From: Tamlana carrageenivorans
Lineage (GTDB): Bacteria; Bacteroidota; Bacteroidia; Flavobacteriales; Flavobacteriaceae
DNA length: 64,000 nt
NCBI RefSeq assembly: GCF_002893765.1
Contig: NZ_CP025938.1
Span: 186,001 to 250,000, forward strand
Direction of reading: 5' to 3'
Shown here: positions 36,103 to 44,269 of the stretch, piece by piece
How positions within the stretch are numbered: the stretch's first letter is position 1
How the letters are laid out: every line of letters begins with the position of its first letter
Position numbers and translations under genes: made by a program
The notes under the pieces: model-generated
Told to the model about the DNA's origin: nothing
The model's input: the letters and a program-made list of their open reading frames with translations, nothing else
Database searches by the model: none

Positions 36103-37602
36103 CTATTTTAAATTAAACGCTTGAGTTCTCACCAAGGCAATCATATTATTGATATCATCTTTTAAAAGTCTATCATCCTCTAATTTCGGAACTTTTTCTC
36201 TAATTATTCTGTGGTTTTCTTCAATAATATCTGAAAACGTGTTCGGACGCCTAAACTCTAGGGCCTGAGCACCGTACATTAATTCGATGGCCAATATTTT
36301 TTCTAAATTGCCTAAAATCTGATTGAATTTACGCCCCGAAATACTCCCCATAGATACGTGGTCTTCCTGCCCTAATGAGGTTGGAATACTGTCTGCTGAA
36401 GGCGGAAAACACAGCGATTTATTTTCGGTAACCAAGGCAGCCGTAGTGTATTGCGGAATCATAAACCCAGAATTCAGTCCCCCACCAGTCGTTAATAAAC
36501 GTGGCAATCCAAATTTACCTTCAATTAAAAGGTAACAACGCCTATCTGAAATATTACCCAATTCCGCGGCAGCGATAGATCCATAATCTAAAGCCATCGC
36601 TAAGGGTTGTCCGTGGAAATTCCCACCAGAAATCGCCTCGGTATCACTTAAAACAATGGGATTATCGGTTACCGAATTCATTTCTATTTCTGCCAATTCT
36701 AACAAGTGGTAGTAAGCATTTCGCGACGCCCCATGAACCTGAGGAATACAACGCATAGAGTAAGGATCTTGAACACGCTCGCAGTTTTCATGAGAGTTTA
36801 CATTTTGTGAAGAATACAACAACATTGTCATGCGCTCGGCCACTTCGATACAGCCTTTAAACGGACGAATTCTATGCAACTCATCTCTAAAAGGCGACGA
36901 ACTGCCTTGATAGCCTTCAATACTCATGGCACCACAAACATCAGCCAAATCTAATAAGTATTCCATTTTATTCAACCCAACAATCGCATGAGCCAGAATG
37001 AATTGTGTACCATTTATTAAACCCAAACCTTCTTTGGCTTGGAGCTCTATAGGCTCTAAATTATGCTCTTTTAATATCGCTTTCGCGGATTTAATAGAAT
37101 CTCCAATCCAAAATTCGCCTTCACCCAGAAGCGGTAAAAACAAATGCGACAAGGGCGCTAAATCACCTGAAGCACCTACCGAACCTTGCTCTGGAACCGT
37201 TGGTAGCAAATCGTTTTCAATGAAATATAAAATACGTTCTACCAGCTCTAAACGTACCCCCGAGTACCCCTGACTTAAAGCATGAACCTTACAAATCATC
37301 ATGATTTTAGACAGGTTTTTATCTATAGGGTTCCCTACGCCAACCGCGTGTGTGATGAGTAAATTTTCCTGAAGTTTATTGGTTTCCTCTGGTGTAATTT
37401 GCAAATCGCAAAGCGGGCCGAATCCTGTATTTATACCATAAACCGCTTTGTTTGAGCTTGCCATTTTTTCAACTTTAGCACGACAAATTTGAATTTGTTC
37501 AATGGCTTCTTCACACAAGACCGCTTCCAAGCTGCCGTTAGCAATGGCTAGTACTTTTTTCACCGTTAAGGTGTTAATTCCGTATTTAAATATCTTTTTC
37601 AT
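36103..37602 (-). CDS. hutH: Histidine ammonia-lyase
   Basis: 499 residues. It deaminates L-histidine to urocanate, the first Hut step. The cofactor MIO forms from Ala144-Ser145-Gly146 in GSVGASGDLAPLSH. VYGINTGFGPL (Tyr55) and QDPYSMRCIPQVHGA are the other active-site parts, and the NEFLEF-like region SGGNFHGQPLA is present. Length is that of bacterial HAL. It is divergent from a LysR-type gene across 89 bp containing a perfect inverted repeat, so it is probably the regulated head of the hut operon. Confidence 0.96.
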   Translation of the reverse strand: MKKIFKYGINTLTVKKVLAIANGSLEAVLCEEAIEQIQICRAKVEKMASSNKAVYGINTGFGPLCDLQITPEETNKLQENLLITHAVGVGNPIDKNLSKIMMICKVHALSQGYSGVRLELVERILYFIENDLLPTVPEQGSVGASGDLAPLSHLFLPLLGEGEFWIGDSIKSAKAILKEHNLEPIELQAKEGLGLINGTQFILAHAIVGLNKMEYLLDLADVCGAMSIEGYQGSSSPFRDELHRIRPFKGCIEVAERMTMLLYSSQNVNSHENCERVQDPYSMRCIPQVHGASRNAYYHLLELAEIEMNSVTDNPIVLSDTEAISGGNFHGQPLAMALDYGSIAAAELGNISDRRCYLLIEGKFGLPRLLTTGGGLNSGFMIPQYTTAALVTENKSLCFPPSADSIPTSLGQEDHVSMGSISGRKFNQILGNLEKILAIELMYGAQALEFRRPNTFSDIIEENHRIIREKVPKLEDDRLLKDDINNMIALVRTQAFNLK

Positions 37603-37633
37603 GGGTATTCAAGCATTAATAGTGGTACAATTA

Positions 37634-37653
37634 CAAAATTATTGATAATTTTG
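37634..37653. promoter_or_regulatory. Perfect inverted repeat in the hutH-lysR intergenic region, candidate operator
   Basis: CAAAATTATTGATAATTTTG has 9-bp arms and a 2-bp centre. It is loosely enclosed by TGGTA (37623-37627) and TACCA (37655-37659). Position midway in the 89-bp divergent gap, length and T-N11-A-like content fit a LysR-type binding site. AT-rich palindromes can also arise by chance. Confidence 0.45.
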
Positions 37654-37691
37654 ATACCAAATAAGATCATTATTTTAACCAATTAATAACT

Positions 37692-38585
37692 ATGAGTTAT
37701 CAAATAGAACTAAGACATATCAAATATTTTTTGGCTGTTGCCGAAGAATTACACTTCCGAAAAGCTGCCGAAAGGCTTTACATATCGCAGCCTGGGTTAA
37801 GCCGACAGATTAAGGAAATGGAAGACGCCTTAGGCATAACGCTTTTTCACCGACACAACCGAAATGTGCAACTCACTCTTGCTGGGCAATATTTAAAGGA
37901 CGAACTCTCCAAAAATCTGAAGCAACTAGATAACATTTTACATCACGCGAAACTTTTGGAAGACGGTAAAGATGGCGAACTGAATTTCGGCTATGTGGGT
38001 TCGGCCATGCAACGAATTATCCCCGAATTGCTTATCAAGTTTACAAAAAACCACCCAAACGTTTTATTCAGTTTAAAGGAAATGGATAATATCAAACAAA
38101 TAGATGGTTTGTTGGCTCAAGATATAGATATAGGTTTTGTACGTTTGGAACGTATTCCGCGAGGTTTATCCAGTCAACTGGTATTAAAAGAACCCTTTTG
38201 TTTGGTGCTTCCAAAAAACCACAGCATTTCTCACGACACCTTCAAAAGTGTGAGTCAGTTAAAAAACGAATCCTTTATTTTATTTGATCCTGAATACAGT
38301 GCTGCCTATTATGAGAAAGTCATGGGTATTTTTGACGATAGCGGCTTCACACCCATTACTTCGCACAATACCATACATGCCGATTCTATATATAAATTAG
38401 TAGAAAACGGCTTCGGAATTTCCATCGTGCCTAAATCTTTAAAATCTTCAGAAAACAGTAACCTTAAGTTTATTGATCTGGATATGATTCCGCAGCGCAC
38501 CTCACTTTCAGCGGTTTGGAAAAAAGATAATAACAATCCGATTTTATCGAAAGTAATCAACTTAATTCATAGCAACTGTCCCTAA
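37692..38585 (+). CDS. LysR-family transcriptional regulator, probable hut regulator
   Basis: 297 residues. N-terminal winged helix: LRHIKYFLAVAEELHFRKAA, ERLYISQPGLSRQIKEMEDA and LGITLFHRHNRNVQLT. The effector domain (about 90-297) begins ELNFGYVGSAMQRIIPELL. It resembles the BenM/CatR-like group (LRHLRYFVAVAEELHF). It is divergent from hutH, the usual layout for a LysR protein controlling the neighbouring operon, so histidine or urocanate is a reasonable inducer; that is inferred from position. A hairpin repeat begins 13 bp after its stop. Confidence 0.88.
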   Translation: MSYQIELRHIKYFLAVAEELHFRKAAERLYISQPGLSRQIKEMEDALGITLFHRHNRNVQLTLAGQYLKDELSKNLKQLDNILHHAKLLEDGKDGELNFGYVGSAMQRIIPELLIKFTKNHPNVLFSLKEMDNIKQIDGLLAQDIDIGFVRLERIPRGLSSQLVLKEPFCLVLPKNHSISHDTFKSVSQLKNESFILFDPEYSAAYYEKVMGIFDDSGFTPITSHNTIHADSIYKLVENGFGISIVPKSLKSSENSNLKFIDLDMIPQRTSLSAVWKKDNNNPILSKVINLIHSNCP

Positions 38586-38597
38586 ATGGCCTTATCA

Positions 38598-38677
38598 CGT
38601 CATTCTGAACTTGTTTCAGAATTTCAGGCTACTGATTTACAGCTGTTCTGAGAACTTGAAACAAGTTGAGGTTGACG
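38598..38677. repeat. Imperfect hairpin (CGTCATTCTGAAC family), possible terminator of the LysR gene
   Basis: CGTCATTCTGAACTTGTTTC at 38598-38617 pairs in part with CTTGAAACAAGTTGAGGTTG ending ACG at 38677. It sits directly downstream of the LysR stop. It is the same general family as the other GTCATTCTGAA hairpins of the window. Confidence 0.65.
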
Positions 38678-38747
38678 AAAACGCCCTGCTTAGTCAGCCT
38701 TAATTCATAAGGATATCACAAATTAATGCCATTATAAAATAAAAGAC

Positions 38748-38755
38748 TATCTTTG
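38748..38755 (+). promoter_or_regulatory. Candidate -7 promoter element for the DEAD-box helicase
   Basis: TATCTTTG matches the Bacteroidota -7 consensus TAnnTTTG. The -33 position shows only ATG (38726-38728) where TTG is expected. A transcript from here would begin near 38762, exactly at the first leader hairpin. Confidence 0.5.
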
Positions 38756-38762
38756 CCGCTTG

Positions 38763-38876
38763 AAACTCAGAAAAATGAGTTTAAATTCCTCAGAGTGAGG
38801 ATGTGTTACTAGAAGTTTAAGGTTAAGTATGTCGATTCGCTTCTTATGTAACACCACATAAAACAATCGAATACTT
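38763..38876 (+). promoter_or_regulatory. Structured 5' leader of the DEAD-box helicase gene
   Basis: Three hairpins occur in succession. AAACTCA (38763-38769) pairs with TGAGTTT (38776-38782) around a 6-nt loop. CCTCA (38788-38792) pairs with TGAGG (38796-38800). A long stem pairs AAGTAT (38825-38830) with ATACTT (38871-38876), TCGATT (38832-38837) with AATCGA (38865-38870) and TTATGT (38844-38849) with ACATAA (38856-38861). The last stem ends 9 nt before the ATG. Such a fold could sense temperature or be opened by the helicase itself. Confidence 0.6.
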
Positions 38877-38885
38877 ACATATAGA

Positions 38886-40709
38886 ATGAGCACATTCCAA
38901 GAATTGGGTCTTAATAACGACCTATTACAAGCTATTACAGATTTAGGATTTACAGAACCTAGTGAGGTTCAAGCCAAAGCCATCCCTATTTTATTAGGAT
39001 CTGAAGGCGATTTAGTGGCCCTAGCCCAAACGGGAACAGGAAAAACAGCCGCTTTTGGTTTCCCAATGTTAGAAAAAATTGATGTGGATAGCCGCACCAC
39101 CCAAGGTTTAATTTTATCACCTACACGTGAGCTTTGTTTACAAATTGCCAACGAAATGAAATTGTATGGTAAATATTGTAAAGGCCTAAATGTAGTTGCT
39201 GTTTACGGCGGATCTAGTATTACCGATCAAGCCAGAGATATTAAGCGTGGCGCACAAATTATTGTAGCGACTCCAGGTCGTATGAAAGATATGATTAGCC
39301 GAAGAATGGTTGATATTTCTAAAATTCAATATGCCGTTTTAGATGAAGCCGATGAGATGTTAAACATGGGCTTTAAGGAAGATATCACTGATATTTTATC
39401 GCACACACCAACCGACAAAAGTACTTGGTTATTTTCTGCAACCATGCCTAGAGAAGTTGCTGCTATTGCAAAAAACTTCATGCATAACCCGCAAGAAATT
39501 ACCGTTGGAAATAAAAATGAAAGTACCAGTAACGTTTCTCACGAATACTATTTAGTAAATGCTAGAGACCGTTACCAAGCTTTAAAACGTTTAGCAGATG
39601 CTAACCCAGATATTTTTTCTGTGGTGTTCTGTAGAACAAAACGTGATACGCAAAAAGTAGCCGAACAACTTATTGAAGATGGCTACAATGCAGGGGCTTT
39701 ACACGGCGATTTGAGTCAGAATCAACGTGATTTAGTCATGAATGCCTTCCGTAAAAATCAAATTCAAATGCTTGTTGCAACCGATGTTGCGGCTCGTGGT
39801 ATTGATGTTGATGATGTAACCCACGTTATAAACTACCAATTACCAGACGAAATTGAAACTTACACCCACCGTTCTGGTCGTACCGGACGTGCTGGTAAAA
39901 CAGGGGTTTCTATGGTTATTGTTTCTAAAAGTGAAGTCCGTAAAATTAAAAGTATCGAGCGTATTATTAAACGTCAGTTTGATAAGAAAGAGATTCCAGA
40001 TGGTATGGAAATCTGCGAAGTTCAGTTGATGTCCTTAGCCAATAAGATTCATAATACTGAGGTTAACCCAGAAATTGAAAAGTACCTTACGGAAATTAAT
40101 GAAAAGTTCGCTGATACTTCTAAAGATGAATTAATTAAAAAATTCTTCTCGGTTGAGTTTACACGTTTCTTCAATTACTATAACAAATCTAAAAACCTAA
40201 ATATTGCTGAAGGTTCTTATGATAGAGATGGTGGTCGTGAAGGCGGAAGAGATTTTAAAGGTGGAAAATCTGATTCGACACGCTACTTTATAAACGTAGG
40301 TAGTAAAGATGGTTTCGATTGGATGCAGTTGAAAGACTTCTTAAAAGAGAAATTAGAACTTGGTAGAGATGATGTTTTTAAAGTTGAAGTAAAAGACAGT
40401 TTTTCTTTCTTTAATACTGAAAATGAAGCAAAAGAAAAGGTATTAGCCTTTTTCACCGATTTTAAACATGAAGGTCGATTTGTAAACGTTGAAGTGTCTG
40501 AAAACCGTGGTGGTGGAAGACGTAATGACAGACGTGGTGGTGGCGGCGGACGTCGTGATGACGGAAAACGCGCTGGAGGAAGACGTGACGATCGTAAAGG
40601 TGGTTCTGGTAACCGAAGTGAAAGACGTCGTAGCGAAGGAAGTTCAAAACCAAGACGCTCGGATTCTGGCGGAGGGAACTTCGATAGACCAAGACGTTCT
40701 AGAAGATAG
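38886..40709 (+). CDS. deaD: DEAD-box RNA helicase with DbpA-like RNA-binding domain and RGG tail
   Basis: 607 residues. Q motif region FTEPSEVQAKAIPILL, motif I AQTGTGKTAAF, Ia PTRELCLQ, II VLDEADEML, III FSATMP, and VI HRSGRTGRAG are all intact, so it is an active ATP-dependent RNA unwinder. Residues about 465-545 (TRYFINVGSKDGFDWMQLKD onward) look like the DbpA RNA-binding domain. The last 60 residues are Arg/Gly-rich (GGGRRNDRRGGGGGRRDDGK). Homologues act in ribosome assembly and cold adaptation. The long structured leader suggests post-transcriptional control. Confidence 0.95.
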   Translation: MSTFQELGLNNDLLQAITDLGFTEPSEVQAKAIPILLGSEGDLVALAQTGTGKTAAFGFPMLEKIDVDSRTTQGLILSPTRELCLQIANEMKLYGKYCKGLNVVAVYGGSSITDQARDIKRGAQIIVATPGRMKDMISRRMVDISKIQYAVLDEADEMLNMGFKEDITDILSHTPTDKSTWLFSATMPREVAAIAKNFMHNPQEITVGNKNESTSNVSHEYYLVNARDRYQALKRLADANPDIFSVVFCRTKRDTQKVAEQLIEDGYNAGALHGDLSQNQRDLVMNAFRKNQIQMLVATDVAARGIDVDDVTHVINYQLPDEIETYTHRSGRTGRAGKTGVSMVIVSKSEVRKIKSIERIIKRQFDKKEIPDGMEICEVQLMSLANKIHNTEVNPEIEKYLTEINEKFADTSKDELIKKFFSVEFTRFFNYYNKSKNLNIAEGSYDRDGGREGGRDFKGGKSDSTRYFINVGSKDGFDWMQLKDFLKEKLELGRDDVFKVEVKDSFSFFNTENEAKEKVLAFFTDFKHEGRFVNVEVSENRGGGRRNDRRGGGGGRRDDGKRAGGRRDDRKGGSGNRSERRRSEGSSKPRRSDSGGGNFDRPRRSRR

Positions 40710-40759
40710 TATTATGCTGTAGGCTATAGGCTTTAAGATGTAGGCAAAACACCATACCA

Positions 40760-40831
40760 TGTCACATTGAGCTTGTCGAAATGTATTATTTCAACCATTT
40801 TAAATTAAGCTTCGACAAGCTCAGCTTGACA
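40760..40831. repeat. Hairpin repeat after deaD, possible terminator
   Basis: TGTCACATTGAGCTTGTCGA (from 40760) pairs with TTCGACAAGCTCAGCTTGAC (40811-40830) with a few mismatches, 30-nt loop. It starts 51 bp after the helicase stop. A half copy lies at 41862-41885 (GTCATACTGAGCTCGTCGAA), and a more decayed half at 48820-48836. Confidence 0.7.
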
Positions 40832-40949
40832 TCAAGAAAACCAAATTGTGATTAAACTATTTTGTTAATTTTTAGTCAAAATAAAAAAGATACTTATCTT
40901 TCATGCTTATTGTTTATTACTTTTATCCCCTAATCAACTAAAAGGATTT

Positions 40950-41729
40950 ATGAAACGTTACCTCATCTTATTAACTGTATTACTTATTTCTACCGTGGGT
41001 TTCTCACAAGAAGAAGCAGACAGGGTTTTGGGTGTGGTTATAAACGCTTCAACCGACAAGCCTTTAGAAAGCGTAAATATTGTTAACCTTAATCAGGTGA
41101 TTGGAACCACAACCAATAGTAAAGGGGAATTCTCTATTTCTGCAAAAGTAAATGACACGCTTCATTTTTCATATCTAGGTTTTAAATCTATTAAAGTACG
41201 TGTTACCAATGACTGGTTAAAATTTGGAAGTTCAAATATCGAATTAACCGAATTGGCCCTAGCTTTAGAGGAAGTGGTTGTAAACCAATTAAAACTTACT
41301 GGTTATTTAGAAGTTGACATTGCTCAAGTTCCTGCTGTTAACGACAATTACCGATACAGTATATCTGGACTTGAAGGCACAGGCTACGAAGCCAGTAAAG
41401 AATCTGGTCTAACCAAAATGGTAGGATCCTTATTTAATCCTGCCGATTTCTTACACCGTATGTTTGGTAAAAAACCAAATGAGCTTAAGAAATTAAAGAA
41501 AATGAAAGAGGATGATGAAATTAGAAACCTCTTAGCTTCACGTTTCGACAGAGAAATGCTTACTGTTTTACTACAAGTAGATCGTGTCGATTTAGACGAA
41601 ATTGTGAGTCAGTGTAACTACTCCAAAGGGTTTATTCAAACCGCAAACGACCTACAAATTCTTGATGCCATTAGCGAATGCTACGAAGAGTACAAGGTGC
41701 TTAGCCGTGGTAGAAATCGTAAAATCTAG
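40950..41729 (+). CDS. Secreted CarboxypepD_reg-like domain protein
   Basis: 259 residues. Signal peptide MKRYLILLTVLLISTVGFSQ with cleavage after Ser19/Gln20. Residues about 25-105 form a CarboxypepD_reg-like beta domain (VLGVVINASTDKPLESVNIV, GTTTNSKGEFSISA, LHFSYLGFKSIKV), the same module found at the start of SusC-type receptors. The C-terminal half is helical and charged, and I do not recognise it. It stands alone between deaD and the convergent trmH gene. Its function in the envelope is unknown. Confidence 0.8.
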   Translation: MKRYLILLTVLLISTVGFSQEEADRVLGVVINASTDKPLESVNIVNLNQVIGTTTNSKGEFSISAKVNDTLHFSYLGFKSIKVRVTNDWLKFGSSNIELTELALALEEVVVNQLKLTGYLEVDIAQVPAVNDNYRYSISGLEGTGYEASKESGLTKMVGSLFNPADFLHRMFGKKPNELKKLKKMKEDDEIRNLLASRFDREMLTVLLQVDRVDLDEIVSQCNYSKGFIQTANDLQILDAISECYEEYKVLSRGRNRKI

Positions 41730-41920
41730 GATTTTTATTGTTTAATTGCTGATGTGTTTAACTGTGTAAGCGGTTAAATACTAGGCGCTTGTGCGTTTTC
41801 GCCTAAGGCTTTAAGCTCTATGCAAGTTACTTTCAGCGATTATAAGCTTAAAAACTAACATTGTCATACTGAGCTCGTCGAAGTGTCATTGTTCCCTTTT
41901 AACTTTGCTACTTTGAAACT

Positions 41921-42577
41921 TTACAACTTTTCATAAAACCGAGCCACAATATCATCATAACTCTTCAAAGTCTTCTTACACCAATCCAAACGCTTCTCAT
42001 TAATCTCATCTTCAGCGAGTTGCCAATGGATATCACTACGTCTTAATTTTGTGGTGACATGCTGTAAAATAATAGCTGCCGACACCGAAATATTCAAACT
42101 TTCGGTAAAGCCCACCATAGGGATTTTTAGAAAACAATCGGCTTCATCTAAAACTTCTTGAGATAAGCCTTCTGTTTCTCTTCCGAAGAAAAAACAAGAT
42201 TTTTTAGTCACATCGAAATCATGCAATTCACAATCGTTGGTATGTGGTGTTGTGGCAACAATTTGATAGCCTTTTTGTTTCAAATCACTAATACAACTTT
42301 TCACATGGTGATACCGATTTAAATCCACCCATTTTTGGGCACCCATAGCGATTTCTCGATCAATGCGTTTTGAATTGCGCTCTTCAACAATATTCACCTC
42401 TTGAATGCCAAAAACATCGCAACTTCGTATCACAGCACTTGTATTGTGCAGTTGATACACATCTTCTGTGGCTACAGTGAAATGTTTTGTGCGCTGTGGC
42501 AGTACGGTATCAAAACGTTGTTTTCGGTTTTCGGTGAGGTAAGCTTCTAGGTGTTCTAAGAGTTTTAAGTCTATCAT
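41921..42577 (-). CDS. trmH: tRNA 2'-O-methyltransferase of the SpoU/TrmH family
   Basis: 218 residues. Motif 1 NTSAVIRSCDVFGIQEVNIV, motif 2 FFFGRETEGLSQEVLDEAD and motif 3 IPMVGFTESLNISVSAAIIL are the SPOUT knot signatures. The overall length and the N-terminus (LEHLEAYLTENRKQRFDTVL) match TrmH, which methylates G18 of tRNA, rather than the longer RlmB. It is cytoplasmic. The promoter region shares a 122-bp gap with the divergent sirtuin gene. Confidence 0.9.
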   Translation of the reverse strand: MIDLKLLEHLEAYLTENRKQRFDTVLPQRTKHFTVATEDVYQLHNTSAVIRSCDVFGIQEVNIVEERNSKRIDREIAMGAQKWVDLNRYHHVKSCISDLKQKGYQIVATTPHTNDCELHDFDVTKKSCFFFGRETEGLSQEVLDEADCFLKIPMVGFTESLNISVSAAIILQHVTTKLRRSDIHWQLAEDEINEKRLDWCKKTLKSYDDIVARFYEKL

Positions 42578-42699
42578 GATGCAAAATTAATAAACTTCTT
42601 AAAAATTAAAGGAACTATCCAACACTGATGTTTTCTTAATTCTAACATTAAGCCCGCCTCATTTTTTCACGATGCCATAAAAAATAATACCTTTATAAC

Positions 42700-43374
42700 A
42701 TGAAACATTTAGTAGTACTTACAGGAGCTGGCGTTAGCGCCGAAAGCGGTATAAACACTTTTAGGGATGCCAATGGTTTATGGGAAGGCCATGATGTTAT
42801 GGAAGTTGCCACCCCAGAAGGTTTTGCTGCCAACCCTGAATTGGTGCTCAATTTTTACAATCAGCGACGCAAACAATTGTTTGAGGTTGAACCCAACCAA
42901 GCACATTTTGATTTGGCTGAGTTAGAGAAAGATTTCAAAGTGAGCATTATCACTCAGAATGTAGACGATTTACACGAACGTGCTGGCAGCAGCAACGTGA
43001 TTCACCTACATGGCGAGTTACGAAAAGCAAAAAGCTGCTTTGATGAAAACGATATCATGACATGGGAAAAAGATATTCTTTTAGGTGATCTTTGCAAAAA
43101 AGGCCATCAATTACGTCCGCATATCGTGTGGTTCGGAGAAGCCGTTCCTATGATGGACAAAGCCATTGACATTTGTGAAACCGCCGATATTTTAATGATT
43201 ATTGGTACGTCCATGCAAGTTTACCCTGCTGCAGGGCTAAAAGATTATATTCCTGAAAACACCCCTGTCTATTTTATAGACCCTAAGCCTCATGTTAAAA
43301 ATCATAAAAATTTGATTGTAATACCTGAAAAAGCTACAATTGGAGTGAAAAAAATAATTAAAATTCTTACATAA
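42700..43374 (+). CDS. cobB: NAD-dependent protein deacylase (sirtuin, class III-like)
   Basis: 224 residues. GAGVSAESGINTFRDANGLW binds NAD, TQNVDDLHERAG and HLHGEL (His104) form the catalytic centre, and PHIVWFGEAVPM follows. Tyr53 and Arg56 in FYNQRR match the Tyr-x-x-Arg pair that in class III sirtuins favours desuccinylation and demalonylation. The zinc module is reduced: only Cys113 and Cys132 are seen where zinc-binding sirtuins have four Cys. The gene symbol denotes the sirtuin, not a cobalamin enzyme. Confidence 0.92.
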   Translation: MKHLVVLTGAGVSAESGINTFRDANGLWEGHDVMEVATPEGFAANPELVLNFYNQRRKQLFEVEPNQAHFDLAELEKDFKVSIITQNVDDLHERAGSSNVIHLHGELRKAKSCFDENDIMTWEKDILLGDLCKKGHQLRPHIVWFGEAVPMMDKAIDICETADILMIIGTSMQVYPAAGLKDYIPENTPVYFIDPKPHVKNHKNLIVIPEKATIGVKKIIKILT

Positions 43375-43500
43375 CGTATATAATATTAAAAACAGATTTT
43401 GGAATTATTAACATTTAAATATTATATTTGGTAATTCTAAGATAGCTATATGTAAGATATTTACTAAAGACTGTTAAAAAATCATTTGAAAACAAACATA

Positions 43501-44259
43501 ATGAAGACAATAATTTCAACTCTAATCTTAACCATAACTTTCTTACATTCAACAGCTCAAAACATTCCAGAATTTATAGAAGTTACTGGAGGAACATTTA
43601 CTATGGGGAATAAAGACGGAGCTAAAGGAAGTGATGAAGTTCCAACTCATAAAATAACTTTATCTGATTTTAGTATTGGAAAAACAGAAATAACTGTAGC
43701 ACAATACCGCTACTATTGTAATGAAACAGGAGTAGAAATGCCTAAAGAACCAAACTGGGGATGGAACGATAATTCTCCAATAATAAATGTATCTTGGGAT
43801 GAAGCTGTAAATTACTGTGATTGGCTTAGCGAAAAATTAAAAGGCAAAATAACATTACCTACAGAAGCTCAATGGGAATATGCTGCTCGTGGTGGTAATA
43901 AGAGCAAAGGATATAATTACTCTGGTGGTAATAAAATGAAAAACGTAGGATGGTTTATTGAAAACAGTAACGATAAAACACAACCTGTAGCTACAAAAAA
44001 GCCTAATGAATTAGGAATATATGACATGAGTGGAAACGTATGGGAATGGTGCTTAGATTGGTATAAAAAAGAATATTATGCAAAAAGTACAACCATAGAT
44101 CCTTTAAACATAATAAGTGCTGACTACAAAGTATTACGTGGAGGAAGCTGGTATAACGATGCTTCTTATTGTCACGTTGCTAACCGTAGTAGCAACGAAC
44201 CTAAATACAGACACGGATACAACCTTACTGGTTTCCGCGTAGTTTCTATCAAACTATAA
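43501..44259 (+). CDS. Secreted FGE-sulfatase-fold (SUMF1-like) protein
   Basis: I start it at ATG 43501 rather than at the in-frame TTG at 43486, because the signal peptide MKTIISTLILTITFLHSTAQ then begins at residue 1. The mature part is a complete formylglycine-generating-enzyme-type fold: EVTGGTFTMGNKDG, GKTEITVAQYRYYC, INVSWDEAVNYCDWLS, LPTEAQWEYAARGG, MSGNVWEWCLDWY and LRGGSWYND..GFRVV. Secreted members in Bacteroidota are often not sulfatase activators. Here it directly precedes an alginate-lyase-like gene, whose reading frame begins within its last codons. Confidence 0.85.
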   Translation: MKTIISTLILTITFLHSTAQNIPEFIEVTGGTFTMGNKDGAKGSDEVPTHKITLSDFSIGKTEITVAQYRYYCNETGVEMPKEPNWGWNDNSPIINVSWDEAVNYCDWLSEKLKGKITLPTEAQWEYAARGGNKSKGYNYSGGNKMKNVGWFIENSNDKTQPVATKKPNELGIYDMSGNVWEWCLDWYKKEYYAKSTTIDPLNIISADYKVLRGGSWYNDASYCHVANRSSNEPKYRHGYNLTGFRVVSIKL

Positions 44260-44269
44260 TACAACAGCA

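Noticed and set aside
40462..40722. Short frames on both strands in the 3' part of the helicase gene, one His/Val-rich.
   Set aside because: They mirror the Arg/Gly-rich low-complexity tail of the helicase in other frames.
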